A stretch of DNA of 64,000 bases from Fluviicola sp. (GCA_031260455.1 JAIRJW010000048.1:1-64000); one strand, 5' to 3'; positions 53,155 to 62,411 are shown, counted from the first letter of the stretch. Notes: generated from the sequence alone by a model not told the origin. Numbers and translations: made by a program.

Positions 53155-53895
53155 TCAACCTGCTAAGGATTCAGGATATTCATTCCATTCCTGGCCTTCA
53201 AGCATTCTACCATTAGATTTTTTGCTCCGACGAATTCCATCAGAACCCCATGTTCCCCATTGTTTAAAGAAAAAAGCAACATTTTGCTCTTCACATTGAC
53301 GCTTTACATTTAGAGCCCATTCTTTTTTCATTGGTCGCGCTTTAGTTCCACTTTCGCCACCAACAATTACCCAATCAATTCCTGTTAAATCTATTTTACC
53401 AAGGTCTTCTAAAAGCGGCTCAACAGACAGGAATTTTATAGATGCATTAATGTTTTTAAGTTTATCAATCCGAGGTACTCCATTTTTTTTGTTTTCAACA
53501 GAGGTGCCTAACCAAATGTTCTCCGGAATACATCTGTTTGAAAAATATTGGAACATCGCGTCTTCACGTTTAGTCAAAATCTGATATATATGTTGAGGAG
53601 TAAGATTGATAATATCTATAATTTTATCTAAAAATTCTATTGGCATTTCTTCATGAAATAAATCGCTCATAGAATTGACAAAATATTTGGTTGGCTTTTT
53701 CTTCCGAAGAGGTTGATTCAATCGCTCTGGCATAATGGTAAATTCGAAGCTATTCTCATAGCCGGGAGCTCCCATTGCTTTCAAACGATTTGCCATTATT
53801 TCAGCATAACAGTTTTTACAACCGGCAGAAACCTTATTACAGCCAGTTGTAGGATTCCAGGTTTCCTCCGTCCATTCTATTTTAGATTTTTTCAT
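53155..53895 (-). CDS. DUF5131 (Gp37/Gp68) three-Cys-motif protein
   Basis: The 246-residue protein has the family start KIEWTEETWNPTTGC, then C19-x6-C26-x2-C29 (in GCNKVSAGCKNCYAE). Further family motifs are YFVNSMSDLFHE, QILTKR, NIWLGTSVEN, LSVEPLLEDLG, DWVIVGGESG and FFFKQWG. The cysteine triad and following strands resemble a radical-SAM-like iron-sulphur site. Proteins of this family occur in phages and, often, next to TcmP, as here. The genes overlap by 14 bases, so they form one unit. The region is visibly AT-richer than the adjacent acc/fab genes, which suggests transfer. The molecular function is unknown. Confidence 0.88.
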   Translation of the reverse strand: MKKSKIEWTEETWNPTTGCNKVSAGCKNCYAEIMANRLKAMGAPGYENSFEFTIMPERLNQPLRKKKPTKYFVNSMSDLFHEEMPIEFLDKIIDIINLTPQHIYQILTKREDAMFQYFSNRCIPENIWLGTSVENKKNGVPRIDKLKNINASIKFLSVEPLLEDLGKIDLTGIDWVIVGGESGTKARPMKKEWALNVKRQCEEQNVAFFFKQWGTWGSDGIRRSKKSNGRMLEGQEWNEYPESLAG

Positions 53896-54967
53896 AATGA
53901 ACGATTTTGTTTTTAATTATACTGTCATAGGTAACACAAGGAGATTTTGAATTATATGTTATTAATTTCTGATTTTTCATCTCTCTTAAACATTCGTCAG
54001 CATGTTTGCCAATGTGTCCATTTTCAAAAACAAAATTCAATAATTCTTTATTTGTCTTAATGTCTCGGTTTAGAATTTTATCCCTCACTTGTTGTTGAAA
54101 AGCCTCAATTTTAGTTAAGCGTGGCCCCTCGAACATGCTTAATTGTCCAATATTAGTTTCATCATCAATGTCAAAATTTGCATCACCATTTTTCCCATTG
54201 TATTTCCAAGCAATATTTAGAAATTTGTTAAAAGCAGAAAAATGAGAAGCACCGAAAATTACTCCGTAGATATTTTTCTTAAGAGAAAATGGAAATAGTT
54301 TCAAGTTTGAATTTGATGATATGTTTTTTTGGAGTTGTTTTGTTAGAATCCGATGAACCTTATGATAATGGGTGTTTTTTAATTCTTCAACATCAATATT
54401 AGACAGATGATTTTTGAATTCTTCTAACTCCCCAAATCTTCGAATATAAGAGGAAGCTGCAAAATATAAGAAATCTGTTTGTTTAGTACTTTCTAATTGC
54501 TTTAAATATTGATTAGATAAAAATTTCACTCCGTTTTGATCTAAATAAACAAGTGATGGATATTTTTTAATTATTGGAAGAAGTTCAGGAAATAAAACAC
54601 CAAAATCTTTATTGTAAAATTCCAATTTCACATATAGATACATTCCATTTTCTTGTTTTAACCTATTTGAACATGAGGTTACAAGCAGTTCATGTTTGCC
54701 TTTATCAAATTCGTTTAAATGAAGAACCATTTTTATTTTCTTCTGAAAAATATTTCCTCTTTGTTCTATTATTTTTTCGATCAATCGTATTGGACTTCCA
54801 GGGACTTCTTTTAAATCATAACCTGTTCCGGCAAAAAAATCAAAAATGTGTATTTCTTTAACATAACTCTGCATTATAAAAGTTGGAATCCATGCTTGTG
54901 CATAATCTTCAAACAACTTTAATTTTGTGATAGTAGTTTCATCAAAAGGTTTGTCGTGTAGATTCAT
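53882..54967 (-). CDS. tcmP: Three-Cys-motif partner protein TcmP
   Basis: The 361-residue protein shows the TcmP start: KLKLFEDYAQAWIPTF, then IHIFDFFAGTGYD (39-51) and PGSPIRL (56-62). The FDxFAGxG segment looks like an S-adenosylmethionine-binding motif I. The middle has LEFYNKDFGVLFPELLP and YLDQNGVKFLS, and the C-terminal 70 residues (TNKELLNFVFENGHIGKHADE, KNQKLITYN) look like a winged helix. It is the first gene of the unit and is translated ahead of the DUF5131 gene with a 14-base overlap. The catalytic activity and target are unknown; modification of a nucleic acid is only a guess. Confidence 0.82.
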   Translation of the reverse strand: MNLHDKPFDETTITKLKLFEDYAQAWIPTFIMQSYVKEIHIFDFFAGTGYDLKEVPGSPIRLIEKIIEQRGNIFQKKIKMVLHLNEFDKGKHELLVTSCSNRLKQENGMYLYVKLEFYNKDFGVLFPELLPIIKKYPSLVYLDQNGVKFLSNQYLKQLESTKQTDFLYFAASSYIRRFGELEEFKNHLSNIDVEELKNTHYHKVHRILTKQLQKNISSNSNLKLFPFSLKKNIYGVIFGASHFSAFNKFLNIAWKYNGKNGDANFDIDDETNIGQLSMFEGPRLTKIEAFQQQVRDKILNRDIKTNKELLNFVFENGHIGKHADECLREMKNQKLITYNSKSPCVTYDSIIKNKIVHYEKI

Positions 54968-54988
54968 GACTAATGATTAAATTGTAAT

Positions 54989-54996
54989 CAAATATA
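54989..54996 (-). promoter_or_regulatory. -7 box TATATTTG of the tcmP-DUF5131 unit
   Basis: Exact TAnnTTTG match 21 bases upstream of ATG 54967, with a TTTG 15 bases further upstream (55012-55015). Confidence 0.5.
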
Positions 54997-55051
54997 TGAA
55001 AAATATTTAATCAAACTGTTTTTAGGTGATTTTCAGTGAAATTTAAGTTAA

Positions 55052-55081
55052 AAAAGCCCCAACATTTCTGAAGGGGCTTTT
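55052..55081 (-). terminator. Terminator of the rpmF-fab-acc operon
   Basis: AAAAGCCCC (55052-55060) pairs with GGGGCTTTT (55073-55081) around a 12-base loop, and T's follow on the minus strand. Confidence 0.85.
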
Positions 55082-55101
55082 ACGGTATAATTTGACTTTT
55101 C

Positions 55102-56436
55102 TTAAAACTCAAATGTTTCCATAAACTTCGTGGTGAAATTTCCTTCGTTGAATTGAGGGTCTTCCATCAGTTTCTGGTGGAACGGGATCGTTGTTTTGAT
55201 TCCTTCGATGATGTATTCGTCCAGAGCGCGCTTCATTTTCAGAATTGCTTCCTCGCGCGTCTGAGCAACGACGATCAGCTTTCCAATCATGGAGTCATAG
55301 TTCGGTGGAATCGTGTAACCTGCGTATGCGTGTGTGTCGATTCTCACACCGTGTCCTCCCGGTGAATGATAGCTGGTGATTTTTCCCGGAGAAGGGCGAA
55401 AATCTGCGTGCGGATCTTCTGCGTTGATACGGCATTGAATTGCGTGCATTCGCGGATAATAGTTCTTCCCGGAAATTTTCTCTCCTGCGGCAATTTTGAT
55501 CTGTTCCTTGATTAAGTCGTAATTGATTACTTCTTCTGTAATGGTGTGCTCAACCTGGATACGAGTGTTCATTTCCATGAAGTAGAAATCGCGGTTTTTG
55601 TCAACCAAAAACTCTACAGTTCCAACGCCTTCGTAGTTCACGGCTTTTGCAGCTTTGATAGCTGCCTGGCCCATTTTCTCACGCAGTTCGTCGGTCATGA
55701 AAGGAGAAGGAGTTTCTTCTACCAGTTTCTGATGACGGCGTTGAATAGAACAATCACGCTCGGATAAGTGACATGCATTTCCGTATTGGTCTCCTGCAAT
55801 CTGAATCTCTATATGACGCGGTTCTTCGATGAATTTTTCCATATAGATCCCATCATTTCCGAATGCAGCGGCAGCTTCCTGGCGAGCTGAGTCCCAGGCC
55901 GGTTCCAGGTCGTCTTCGTTCCACACGATGCGCATTCCTTTTCCACCACCTCCGGCAGTTGCTTTCAGGATTACCGGATACTTGATTTCTGCAGCTGTTT
56001 TATGTGCATCTTCTAGATCTTTAAGCAATCCTTTTGATCCTGGAATACAAGGAACGCCAGCAGCAATCATGGTTGCTTTTGCGGTCGCTTTATCTCCCAT
56101 TCCTGCAATTTGCTCCGGAAGGGCTCCGATAAACTTGATTCCCTGCTCCTGGCAAACACGGGAAAACTTTTCGTTCTCAGACAAAAATCCATATCCCGGG
56201 TGAATGGCATCTGCGTTGGTGATTTCGGCAGCAGCAATGATGTTGGGAATGGACAGGTAAGATTTACTGCTTACCGCAGGACCAATACAAACTGCTTCGT
56301 CAGCGAAACGTACAGGTAAACTTTCTTTATCAGCAGTAGAATATACTGCTACCGTTTTGATTCCCATTTCTTTACATGTACGAATGACACGTAAAGCAAT
56401 CTCGCCACGGTTGGCGATTAATATTTTTTTGAACAT
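55102..56436 (-). CDS. accC: Acetyl-CoA carboxylase biotin carboxylase subunit
   Basis: The 444-residue protein matches AccC in length and motifs: [20 protein letters not shown] at the N-terminus, [13 protein letters not shown], the ATP-grasp glycine loop [32 protein letters not shown], and the [14 protein letters not shown] catalytic region. It carboxylates biotin on AccB with ATP and bicarbonate. It is the last gene of the operon that begins with DUF177, 51 bases after accB, and a strong terminator follows. Confidence 0.97.
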   Translation of the reverse strand: MFKKILIANRGEIALRVIRTCKEMGIKTVAVYSTADKESLPVRFADEAVCIGPAVSSKSYLSIPNIIAAAEITNADAIHPGYGFLSENEKFSRVCQEQGIKFIGALPEQIAGMGDKATAKATMIAAGVPCIPGSKGLLKDLEDAHKTAAEIKYPVILKATAGGGGKGMRIVWNEDDLEPAWDSARQEAAAAFGNDGIYMEKFIEEPRHIEIQIAGDQYGNACHLSERDCSIQRRHQKLVEETPSPFMTDELREKMGQAAIKAAKAVNYEGVGTVEFLVDKNRDFYFMEMNTRIQVEHTITEEVINYDLIKEQIKIAAGEKISGKNYYPRMHAIQCRINAEDPHADFRPSPGKITSYHSPGGHGVRIDTHAYAGYTIPPNYDSMIGKLIVVAQTREEAILKMKRALDEYIIEGIKTTIPFHQKLMEDPQFNEGNFTTKFMETFEF

Positions 56437-56487
56437 AAAATCGTGTTTAATGAGTAACCAGTTGTTTTACAGGAAAACAACAATCAA

Positions 56488-56988
56488 TTAAGCAGGATCT
56501 ACCAAGAATAATGGTTGATCGTATTCAACTGGTGTAGCGTCATCAACCAACACCTTCACGATTTTTCCTGAAATCTCAGACTCGATTTCGTTGAACAGTT
56601 TCATCGCTTCGATGATACAAACCGTATCTCCTTTGCTGATGGACTGACCGACACTTACAAAGGAATCTTTATCCGGGCCCGGAGAACGATAGAATGTTCC
56701 GATCATTGGAGATTTCACAGTGATATACTTTGAATCATCACTTGCAGCTGAAACAGGAGTAGCTGTTTCGGTTATTGCAGGAGCAACAGCCTGAGCAGCA
56801 ACAGGTGCAGCAATCGGAGCAGTTACCTGAGGAACCATTGGAGCTGTTGCTTGTACGATGATTGGAGACTCAGATTTTTTGCTTTCTGATTTAATCGTGA
56901 TTTTAAAGTCTTTTTGCTCAATTTCAACTTCTGTAACACCTGATTTTGCTACAAACTTAATTAAGTCTTGGATTTCGTTCAGATTCAT
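56488..56988 (-). CDS. accB: Acetyl-CoA carboxylase biotin carboxyl carrier protein
   Basis: The 166-residue protein starts with the typical MNLNEIQDLIKFVAKSGVTE region. An Ala/Pro-rich hinge (about 40-85) leads to the biotinyl domain with IGTFYRSPGPDKDSFV and EAMKL, where K130 is the biotinylated lysine. It shuttles carboxylated biotin between AccC and the carboxyltransferase. It lies 37 bases after fabH and just before accC. Confidence 0.97.
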   Translation of the reverse strand: MNLNEIQDLIKFVAKSGVTEVEIEQKDFKITIKSESKKSESPIIVQATAPMVPQVTAPIAAPVAAQAVAPAITETATPVSAASDDSKYITVKSPMIGTFYRSPGPDKDSFVSVGQSISKGDTVCIIEAMKLFNEIESEISGKIVKVLVDDATPVEYDQPLFLVDPA

Positions 56989-57025
56989 ACCAGTATAATT
57001 TATAAAGTTGTTGTTTTTTCGATTA

Positions 57026-58015
57026 TTAAGAATTATAAGCCCATTTCAGATAGATGGCCCCCCATGTGAATCCACCTCCGAAGGCAGATAAAATGAGATT
57101 GTCTCCTTTTTTCAATTGTTTCTCCCAATCCCATAAACAAAGAGGAAGGGTTCCTGCGGTGGTGTTTCCGTAGCGCTGAATATTAATCATCACTTTTTCT
57201 TTCGGAACACCCATTCGATCAGCAGTAGCGTCAATGATCCGCAGATTTGCCTGGTGAGGTACCAACCAGTCCACATCATCTGCAGTCAGGTTGTTGCGTT
57301 GCATGATTTCTGCGGAAACTTCTGCCATATTTGTAACAGCGAATTTAAATACTTGCTTTCCTTCCTGTTTTACGAAGTGCATGCGCTGGTTAACGGTTTC
57401 GTGGGTCGCAGGATGTAGAGATCCTCCGGCAGGTTGTAACAAGTATTGTCTTCCGGCACCATCTGAACGCAAAATAGCGTCCTGGATTCCCAGGCCCTCC
57501 GTATTTGGTTCCAGTAAAACAGCACCGCCACCATCACCGAAAATCACACAGGTTGTACGGTCTTCGTAATCCAGTATGGCACTCATTTTATCAACACCAA
57601 TAATAATTACCTTTTTGTGTTTCCCGGATTCAATAAAACTGGCTCCTGTTTGTAAACCGTAAATGAAACCGGAACAAGCTGCGATTAAATCGTAACCCCA
57701 TGCGTTTTTCAATCCCAGTTTATCACAAACTACATTTGCTGTAGAAGGAAAAGGGTAATCAGGAGTAACAGTTGCCAAAATCACCAGTTCGATATCCAGG
57801 GGGTCTGTATTTGTTTTCTTCAGGAGACCTTTTACTGCAGCAGCAGCGATGTCGGAGCAAGCACCATCCCGAAGAATACGACGTTCTTTAATCCCGGTCC
57901 TTGTAGTAATCCATTCATCGGAAGTGTCAACAATTTTAGCTAAGTCGTCATTTGTCACCACTTCTTCCGGAAGATAGCCATAAATACCTGTTATTGCTGC
58001 TGTGATTTTACTCAT
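57026..58015 (-). CDS. fabH: 3-oxoacyl-ACP synthase III
   Basis: The 329-residue protein is taken from ATG 58015. The frame extends seven codons into plsX, but 58015 lies one base after the plsX stop and fits the family N-terminus (SKITAAITGIYGYLPE). The catalytic triad is C114 (AACSGF), the His in VPHQANLRI and the Asn in YGNTTAGT. It condenses acetyl- or branched acyl-CoA with malonyl-ACP to start fatty-acid synthesis. It sits between plsX and accB in the conserved operon. Confidence 0.97.
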   Translation of the reverse strand: MSKITAAITGIYGYLPEEVVTNDDLAKIVDTSDEWITTRTGIKERRILRDGACSDIAAAAVKGLLKKTNTDPLDIELVILATVTPDYPFPSTANVVCDKLGLKNAWGYDLIAACSGFIYGLQTGASFIESGKHKKVIIIGVDKMSAILDYEDRTTCVIFGDGGGAVLLEPNTEGLGIQDAILRSDGAGRQYLLQPAGGSLHPATHETVNQRMHFVKQEGKQVFKFAVTNMAEVSAEIMQRNNLTADDVDWLVPHQANLRIIDATADRMGVPKEKVMINIQRYGNTTAGTLPLCLWDWEKQLKKGDNLILSAFGGGFTWGAIYLKWAYNS

Positions 58016-58016
58016 T

Positions 58017-58958
58017 TTATTGATTAAAAGCGTCATTAATGTTTTTTGTGAGATCTGATTTTGCTACTTCGTAGGAGTGCATCAGCATACTCTTTATGGC
58101 CTTGTCGTTGGAGATTCCATGACCGATAATCACGTTACCTTTCACACCTAGAATAGGAGTTCCTCCGTAACTTTCATAATTAAAACGATCAAAATATGCG
58201 TCACGGATTCCTCTTTTACGCATCAGCGTGTAGATTCCTTCAGCTTGTTTCAGGGCAATGTTTCCGGTGAATCCGTCACATACGATCACGTCAGCCATGC
58301 CTGTAAATAAATCACGGCCTTCGATGTTTCCAATGAAATTGATTTCGTCCGATTCTACCATCAGTTTGTGAGCGGCAATCGTCAATAAATTTCCTTTGGT
58401 TTCTTCTTCTCCGATGTTTAACAGCCCGATTCTCGGATTTTTCACACCATAAACGCATTTGGCGTAAAGACTTCCCAATACGGCAAACTGGTATAATACA
58501 TCCGGCTTACAATCGGCATTGGCACCAACATCCAGCAGAATGGAGTTGTTACCGTCAACTGTAGGTAGTACAGAGGTAATGCATGGGCGGATAATTCCGG
58601 TGATGGTGCTGATCTTGTAGATTGCACCAACAAGCATTGCGCCAGTATTTCCGGTACTTGCAAAAACATCAATTTCCTTTTTTGCCAACAGGTCAAAACC
58701 AACTGCGATACTGCTGTACGGCTTGTTTGGAATTGCCCGTGTCGGGTGGTCATGCATCGTAATGACATCCGGCGCATGAACAATGTCATACATATCCGGA
58801 ATTTCATTCAGCGCATTAAGGCCACTCAGGATTTGATCCTGGTCGCCGATCAACACGAGACGCACGTCCTGAGGAAGTTCTTTTCTGGCAAGTACAGCAC
58901 CGGCTATGTTAGCATCGGGAGCAAAATCACCGCCCAAAATATCTATTCCTATCTTCAT
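58017..58958 (-). CDS. plsX: Phosphate acyltransferase PlsX
   Basis: The 313-residue protein has the PlsX signatures KIGIDILGGDFAPDANIAGAV at the start (split here by family variation at the usual DAMGGD), FASTGNTGAMLVGAI, LLDVGANADCKPD and VCDGFTGNIALK. It makes acyl-phosphate from acyl-ACP for phospholipid synthesis. The common DAMGGD motif reads DILGGD here, as in many Bacteroidota. It is 27 bases downstream of rpmF and one base before fabH. Confidence 0.95.
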   Translation of the reverse strand: MKIGIDILGGDFAPDANIAGAVLARKELPQDVRLVLIGDQDQILSGLNALNEIPDMYDIVHAPDVITMHDHPTRAIPNKPYSSIAVGFDLLAKKEIDVFASTGNTGAMLVGAIYKISTITGIIRPCITSVLPTVDGNNSILLDVGANADCKPDVLYQFAVLGSLYAKCVYGVKNPRIGLLNIGEEETKGNLLTIAAHKLMVESDEINFIGNIEGRDLFTGMADVIVCDGFTGNIALKQAEGIYTLMRKRGIRDAYFDRFNYESYGGTPILGVKGNVIIGHGISNDKAIKSMLMHSYEVAKSDLTKNINDAFNQ

Positions 58959-58985
58959 CAGGAGGAATGTTTAGTAAACTGCGAA

Positions 58986-59177
58986 TTAAATCGCTACTTC
59001 TTTCTCAGCTACTACTCTTCCTTTGTAGTACAATTTGCCTTCATGCCAGTGAGCATGGTGGAACAAATGTGGTTGTCCTGTTGTAGGACAAGTTGCAATG
59101 TTCTTCGCGATTGCTTTGTCGTGAGTTCTTCTTTTGTCACGACGTGTGCTCGACTGTCTGCGTTTTGGATGTGCCAT
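58986..59177 (-). CDS. rpmF: 50S ribosomal protein L32
   Basis: The 63-residue protein begins [16 protein letters not shown], as L32 does, and continues with [15 protein letters not shown]. Only one Cys remains of the zinc-ribbon set (CPTTGQ, then HH), so this is a zinc-poor L32. It is cotranscribed with DUF177 and plsX; the DUF177-rpmF pair is conserved widely in bacteria. Confidence 0.96.
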   Translation of the reverse strand: MAHPKRRQSSTRRDKRRTHDKAIAKNIATCPTTGQPHLFHHAHWHEGKLYYKGRVVAEKEVAI

Positions 59178-59198
59178 TTTACTTATTTATTTCAATCG

Positions 59199-59792
59199 TT
59201 AATTCAAATTTTTCAATGCGGACCATCTGGGATCAATTGGGCGGTCATCATCCGGATTGTCATCATCCCAGCCGGAATCATCTTCTCCGTCATCGTCCCA
59301 ATCATCCTCGTCCTCATCCTCGTCTTCAGGAGTATTTGCGTTGATAATGTACTTATGGTACAAATCCATTACTTCCCCGTTGCATGCTCCTTCCGGATGA
59401 ATTCTTCGGGTTGGTAATGAAATAATCAACAACTCGTATATTGGTGCCGAAACATCCAGCTCAAAAGCTTCCGGATGGAGAATGATCAGATTCTCGTCTT
59501 CCGAAATTTCCGTTCCGAACTTGTAAATGATGCGGTAGTTTCCATGAACTGGCACTTCCATCGGATCGTTACAACGATCACACTGGGTCGTTACAGTTCC
59601 TGAAAGCGAAAATTCCGCAATCATCATTGTTTCTTTCTTGTCCAATGCCAGTTCTACATGAACGTTGGCATCGTCAATCAGCGTGTTTTCAACACCTTCA
59701 AAGAACGATTTGTCAATGTTGAATTCATAGCGATGTGTCCCTGTTTTTAACCCGACAAAATGGATTATGAACTCATTCGTAGATTTCTTCAC
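59199..59792 (-). CDS. DUF177 (YceD) protein, with very acidic C-terminus
   Basis: The 197-residue protein is best started at GTG 59792. The longer frame begins at TTG 59813, which is part of the exact -7 box TAACTTTG and so cannot be translated. The domain includes HRYEFNIDKSFFEG, GTVTTQCDRCNDPMEVPV (a CxxC) and the YDLVISLP-like ELLIISLPTRRIH. DUF177 proteins are needed for 23S rRNA or ribosome maturation and sit upstream of rpmF. The C-terminal 45 residues contain about 25 Asp or Glu with two Trp (EDEDEDEDDWDDDGEDD), an unusually acidic tail. It is the first gene of the six-gene operon to accC. Confidence 0.85.
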   Translation of the reverse strand: MKKSTNEFIIHFVGLKTGTHRYEFNIDKSFFEGVENTLIDDANVHVELALDKKETMMIAEFSLSGTVTTQCDRCNDPMEVPVHGNYRIIYKFGTEISEDENLIILHPEAFELDVSAPIYELLIISLPTRRIHPEGACNGEVMDLYHKYIINANTPEDEDEDEDDWDDDGEDDSGWDDDNPDDDRPIDPRWSALKNLN

Positions 59793-59810
59793 TACACAAA
59801 AATTGGAGGG

Positions 59811-59818
59811 CAAAGTTA
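59811..59818 (-). promoter_or_regulatory. -7 box TAACTTTG of the DUF177-rpmF-plsX-fabH-accBC operon
   Basis: Exact TAnnTTTG match 18 bases upstream of the chosen GTG start. It overlaps the TTG that begins the longest frame and therefore decides the start. Confidence 0.6.
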
Positions 59819-59865
59819 GAAAAAATAAACGAATTGATCCTCATAACTTTTGTTTTTTCCTTGTT

Positions 59866-60981
59866 TTATTCAATTTCATGTTGTTTATCACTCTTTTTTC
59901 GCTGGTGTGATTCCTGAACCTGTAAGGGATTTGCTCCGGCTTCTTTTAAGAATTTCCGTGTTTTGAAAATGTCCATTGCCAGGTAAACAGCGCTGCGCAT
60001 GGATTGCGGATTGGCTTCGTTCTTACCAGCAATATCAAATGCAGTTCCATGATCCGGAGAAGTCCTTACGATCGGGAGCCCGGCGGTGTAATTGACCCCG
60101 TCTTCAAAAGCAAGCGCTTTGAATGCAGCGATCCCCTGATCGTGATACATCGCAAGAACGGCATCGTACTGACTGCGGATCATGCTTCCGAAAAACCCGT
60201 CTGCCGGAAATGGTCCGAATGCCAGAAGGTCTTCGTTTTTAGCCATGTTGATAGCCGGAGTGATGATTTCTGCTTCTTCAGTTCCCATTTTCCCATTTTC
60301 CCCAGCATGTGGATTCAAGCCGAGAACAGCGATTCTCGGACGCTGGATTCCAAAGTCTTTTTTCAGGCTGTTGTCCAGTTCCCTGATTTTAGACACAATT
60401 TTTTCCCGGCTCAAAGATCCGGAAACGTTTTTCAAAGGCAAATGCGTGGTTACGAGAGCTACGCGGAGTGAGCCGCTTATCATCACCATCAATGCTTCAT
60501 CTTTTCCTGCCAAATGGGCCAGGTATTCCGTGTGCCCCGGAAATTTGAATCCTGCTTTCCCGATGGCTTCTTTTGAGATCGGAGCAGTAACCAATACGTC
60601 TATTTTCCCGGCAGCAAGATCTTCCGTTGCACGTTCCAGGGACAGAAAAGCATATTTTCCACTGGCTTCCGTTCCTTTTCCCAAGTCAAACTGAACCTCT
60701 TCATTCCAGACATTTATGATGTTGATCTTGCGGTTAACGGCTTCGTTGGCTGTTTTGCAGGTTTGGTAATTGAATTCCGGCTCATTGAGCGCTTTTTTAT
60801 GGAACGAGATCGTTTTGGAAGATGCATAAATAATTGGGGTGCAATCCAGTAATAAACGGTTGTCTGCCAAAGATTTGATTACGACTTCCGGCCCGATTCC
60901 GTTCACATCACCGATGGAAATCCCGATGCGGATAGGATTTGTGCGCCCTTCTTCTTTGATTTTTTCTTTCTCTTTTTCCAT
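59866..60981 (-). CDS. pdxA: 4-hydroxythreonine-4-phosphate dehydrogenase
   Basis: The 371-residue protein has the PdxA motifs: RIGISIGDVNGIGPEVVIKSL near the start, TAPISKEAIG, FPGHTEYLA, GLNPHAGENGKMGTEE, MYHDQGIAAFKAL and VRTSPDHGTAFDIAGK. These include the metal-binding histidines (in GHTE, NPHAG and MYHDQG). It makes 3-amino-2-oxopropyl phosphate in pyridoxal-5-phosphate synthesis. A charged Lys/Glu-rich N-terminus (about 14 residues) and C-terminus extend the normal enzyme slightly. It begins one base after the aminopeptidase stop and so shares its operon. Confidence 0.95.
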   Translation of the reverse strand: MEKEKEKIKEEGRTNPIRIGISIGDVNGIGPEVVIKSLADNRLLLDCTPIIYASSKTISFHKKALNEPEFNYQTCKTANEAVNRKINIINVWNEEVQFDLGKGTEASGKYAFLSLERATEDLAAGKIDVLVTAPISKEAIGKAGFKFPGHTEYLAHLAGKDEALMVMISGSLRVALVTTHLPLKNVSGSLSREKIVSKIRELDNSLKKDFGIQRPRIAVLGLNPHAGENGKMGTEEAEIITPAINMAKNEDLLAFGPFPADGFFGSMIRSQYDAVLAMYHDQGIAAFKALAFEDGVNYTAGLPIVRTSPDHGTAFDIAGKNEANPQSMRSAVYLAMDIFKTRKFLKEAGANPLQVQESHQRKKSDKQHEIE

Positions 60982-60982
60982 A

Positions 60983-62380
60983 TTATGAAAGTCGTTTTAA
61001 GAAGTTTATCAATAAACGGATCCCGGTTCCGGTTCCGCCGAATCCTTTGTAATCCTGAGGTTTGTCGAGAAATGCCGGACCTGCAATATCCATGTGGATA
61101 TATGGTGCTTTGACAAAGTACTCCAGGAATTTTCCTGCTGTGATCATTCCGGCATAACCGCTTCCGAGGTTGTTCAGGTCTGCGATTTTGGATTTCATTT
61201 CGTCGAAATAATCATCCCAGAATGGAAATTCAACTACGCGTTCGTGAGTGTCCATCCCAGCTTCGCTCAGAAGGTCGAAGTATTTTCGGTCGGCATTTCC
61301 CATTACAATGGATGCTTTCGATCCGATGGCACGCACGGCGGCTCCGGTCAGTGTTGCAGCATCAATCACCAGTTCCGGTTTGTATTTGTCGGAATAAGCC
61401 AGTGCATCAGCCAGGATCATGCGTCCTTCTGCGTCGGTATTCAATACCTCAACGGTTGTTCCGTCAAACATGGTAATGATATCTCCGGGTGCGTAGGCAT
61501 TCAATCCCGGTCGGTTGTCCGTTGCAGGAATCAGTCCGATGAGATGAACCGGAAGTTCCATCATGGCTGCGGCGTAAATTGTTCCGGCCATACATGCGGC
61601 TCCGGCCATGTCCGATTTCATGGAATCCATGGAACCAGCTGTTGGTTTCAAACTCAGACCTCCGGTATCGTAAACTACTCCTTTTCCAACCAGGACAATT
61701 GGCTTTTTGTTTGTTGTTGTTTTTGGTTTGTATTCGATAATTGTAAAAGTGGGAGGATCAACAGAACCTTTATTTACTGCCAGAAGCCCACCCATTTTGA
61801 GCGCTTCTATTTTTGATTTCTCCAATATTGTCACTGCAAATTTCGCTTCTTTTCCCTTTGCTTCGATCGCTTCGGCCAGTTGCATGGCATTCAATCCCGA
61901 AACGGGTTCGTTTACCAGATCACGTGCCCAGAAAACGGCTTTCAGCATTGCGTTAAGCTCCGAAATAGTTGCTGCGGTGATTTTGGCGTTGAAATCAATT
62001 GTTTCAAGTGCAAACTTTTCTTTCGCAGCTTCTTTGCGGTATTTCAGGTATTGGTAACAGGAAAGTGCAAAACCTTCCGCTACCAGCAAACTGTTGGATT
62101 TTCCTCCGTCAATGAAAATACTTTTCACTTCTTTCGGCAGAGCTCCGCGCAGTTTGTTTCCCATGATGCGCTGCTTTTCAGTCGTTGCCTGATCTTTGAT
62201 AAACACGTAGTGCTTTCCTTTTAATGGCAGATGGAGAAATTGTGCGTCTTCTTTTTTCTGAAAGGCTTCCAGTTCCTCGGAGATAATTTTCGGAAGTTTT
62301 ATTTGTGTTTCTGTTTTTTTCCCGACAAGGACAACGAGGCCTTCTTGCTGGTCAAACACAGCGGATGTATTCAATTTCAT
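60983..62380 (-). CDS. Leucyl aminopeptidase (M17)
   Basis: The 465-residue protein has an N-terminal macrodomain-like part (about 1-140) and the M17 catalytic domain. The latter carries the metal and active-site segments VLVGKGVVYDTGG (Lys and Asp ligands), SMKSDMAGAA, the NTDAEGR signature with its Asp, Glu and Arg, and DAATLTGA. It releases N-terminal amino acids from peptides in the cytoplasm. Bacterial PepA is usually about 500 residues, so this is slightly short at the N-terminus. A TATCTTTA box at 62404-62411 lies 23 bases before ATG 62380. It is the first gene of an operon with pdxA. Confidence 0.93.
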   Translation of the reverse strand: MKLNTSAVFDQQEGLVVLVGKKTETQIKLPKIISEELEAFQKKEDAQFLHLPLKGKHYVFIKDQATTEKQRIMGNKLRGALPKEVKSIFIDGGKSNSLLVAEGFALSCYQYLKYRKEAAKEKFALETIDFNAKITAATISELNAMLKAVFWARDLVNEPVSGLNAMQLAEAIEAKGKEAKFAVTILEKSKIEALKMGGLLAVNKGSVDPPTFTIIEYKPKTTTNKKPIVLVGKGVVYDTGGLSLKPTAGSMDSMKSDMAGAACMAGTIYAAAMMELPVHLIGLIPATDNRPGLNAYAPGDIITMFDGTTVEVLNTDAEGRMILADALAYSDKYKPELVIDAATLTGAAVRAIGSKASIVMGNADRKYFDLLSEAGMDTHERVVEFPFWDDYFDEMKSKIADLNNLGSGYAGMITAGKFLEYFVKAPYIHMDIAGPAFLDKPQDYKGFGGTGTGIRLLINFLKRLS

Positions 62381-62403
62381 ATTGATCCAAATTATGTGAA
62401 TGA

Positions 62404-62411
62404 TAAAGATA
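62404..62411 (-). promoter_or_regulatory. -7-like box TATCTTTA before the aminopeptidase-pdxA operon
   Basis: One mismatch to TAnnTTTG, 23 bases upstream of ATG 62380 on the minus strand. Confidence 0.35.
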
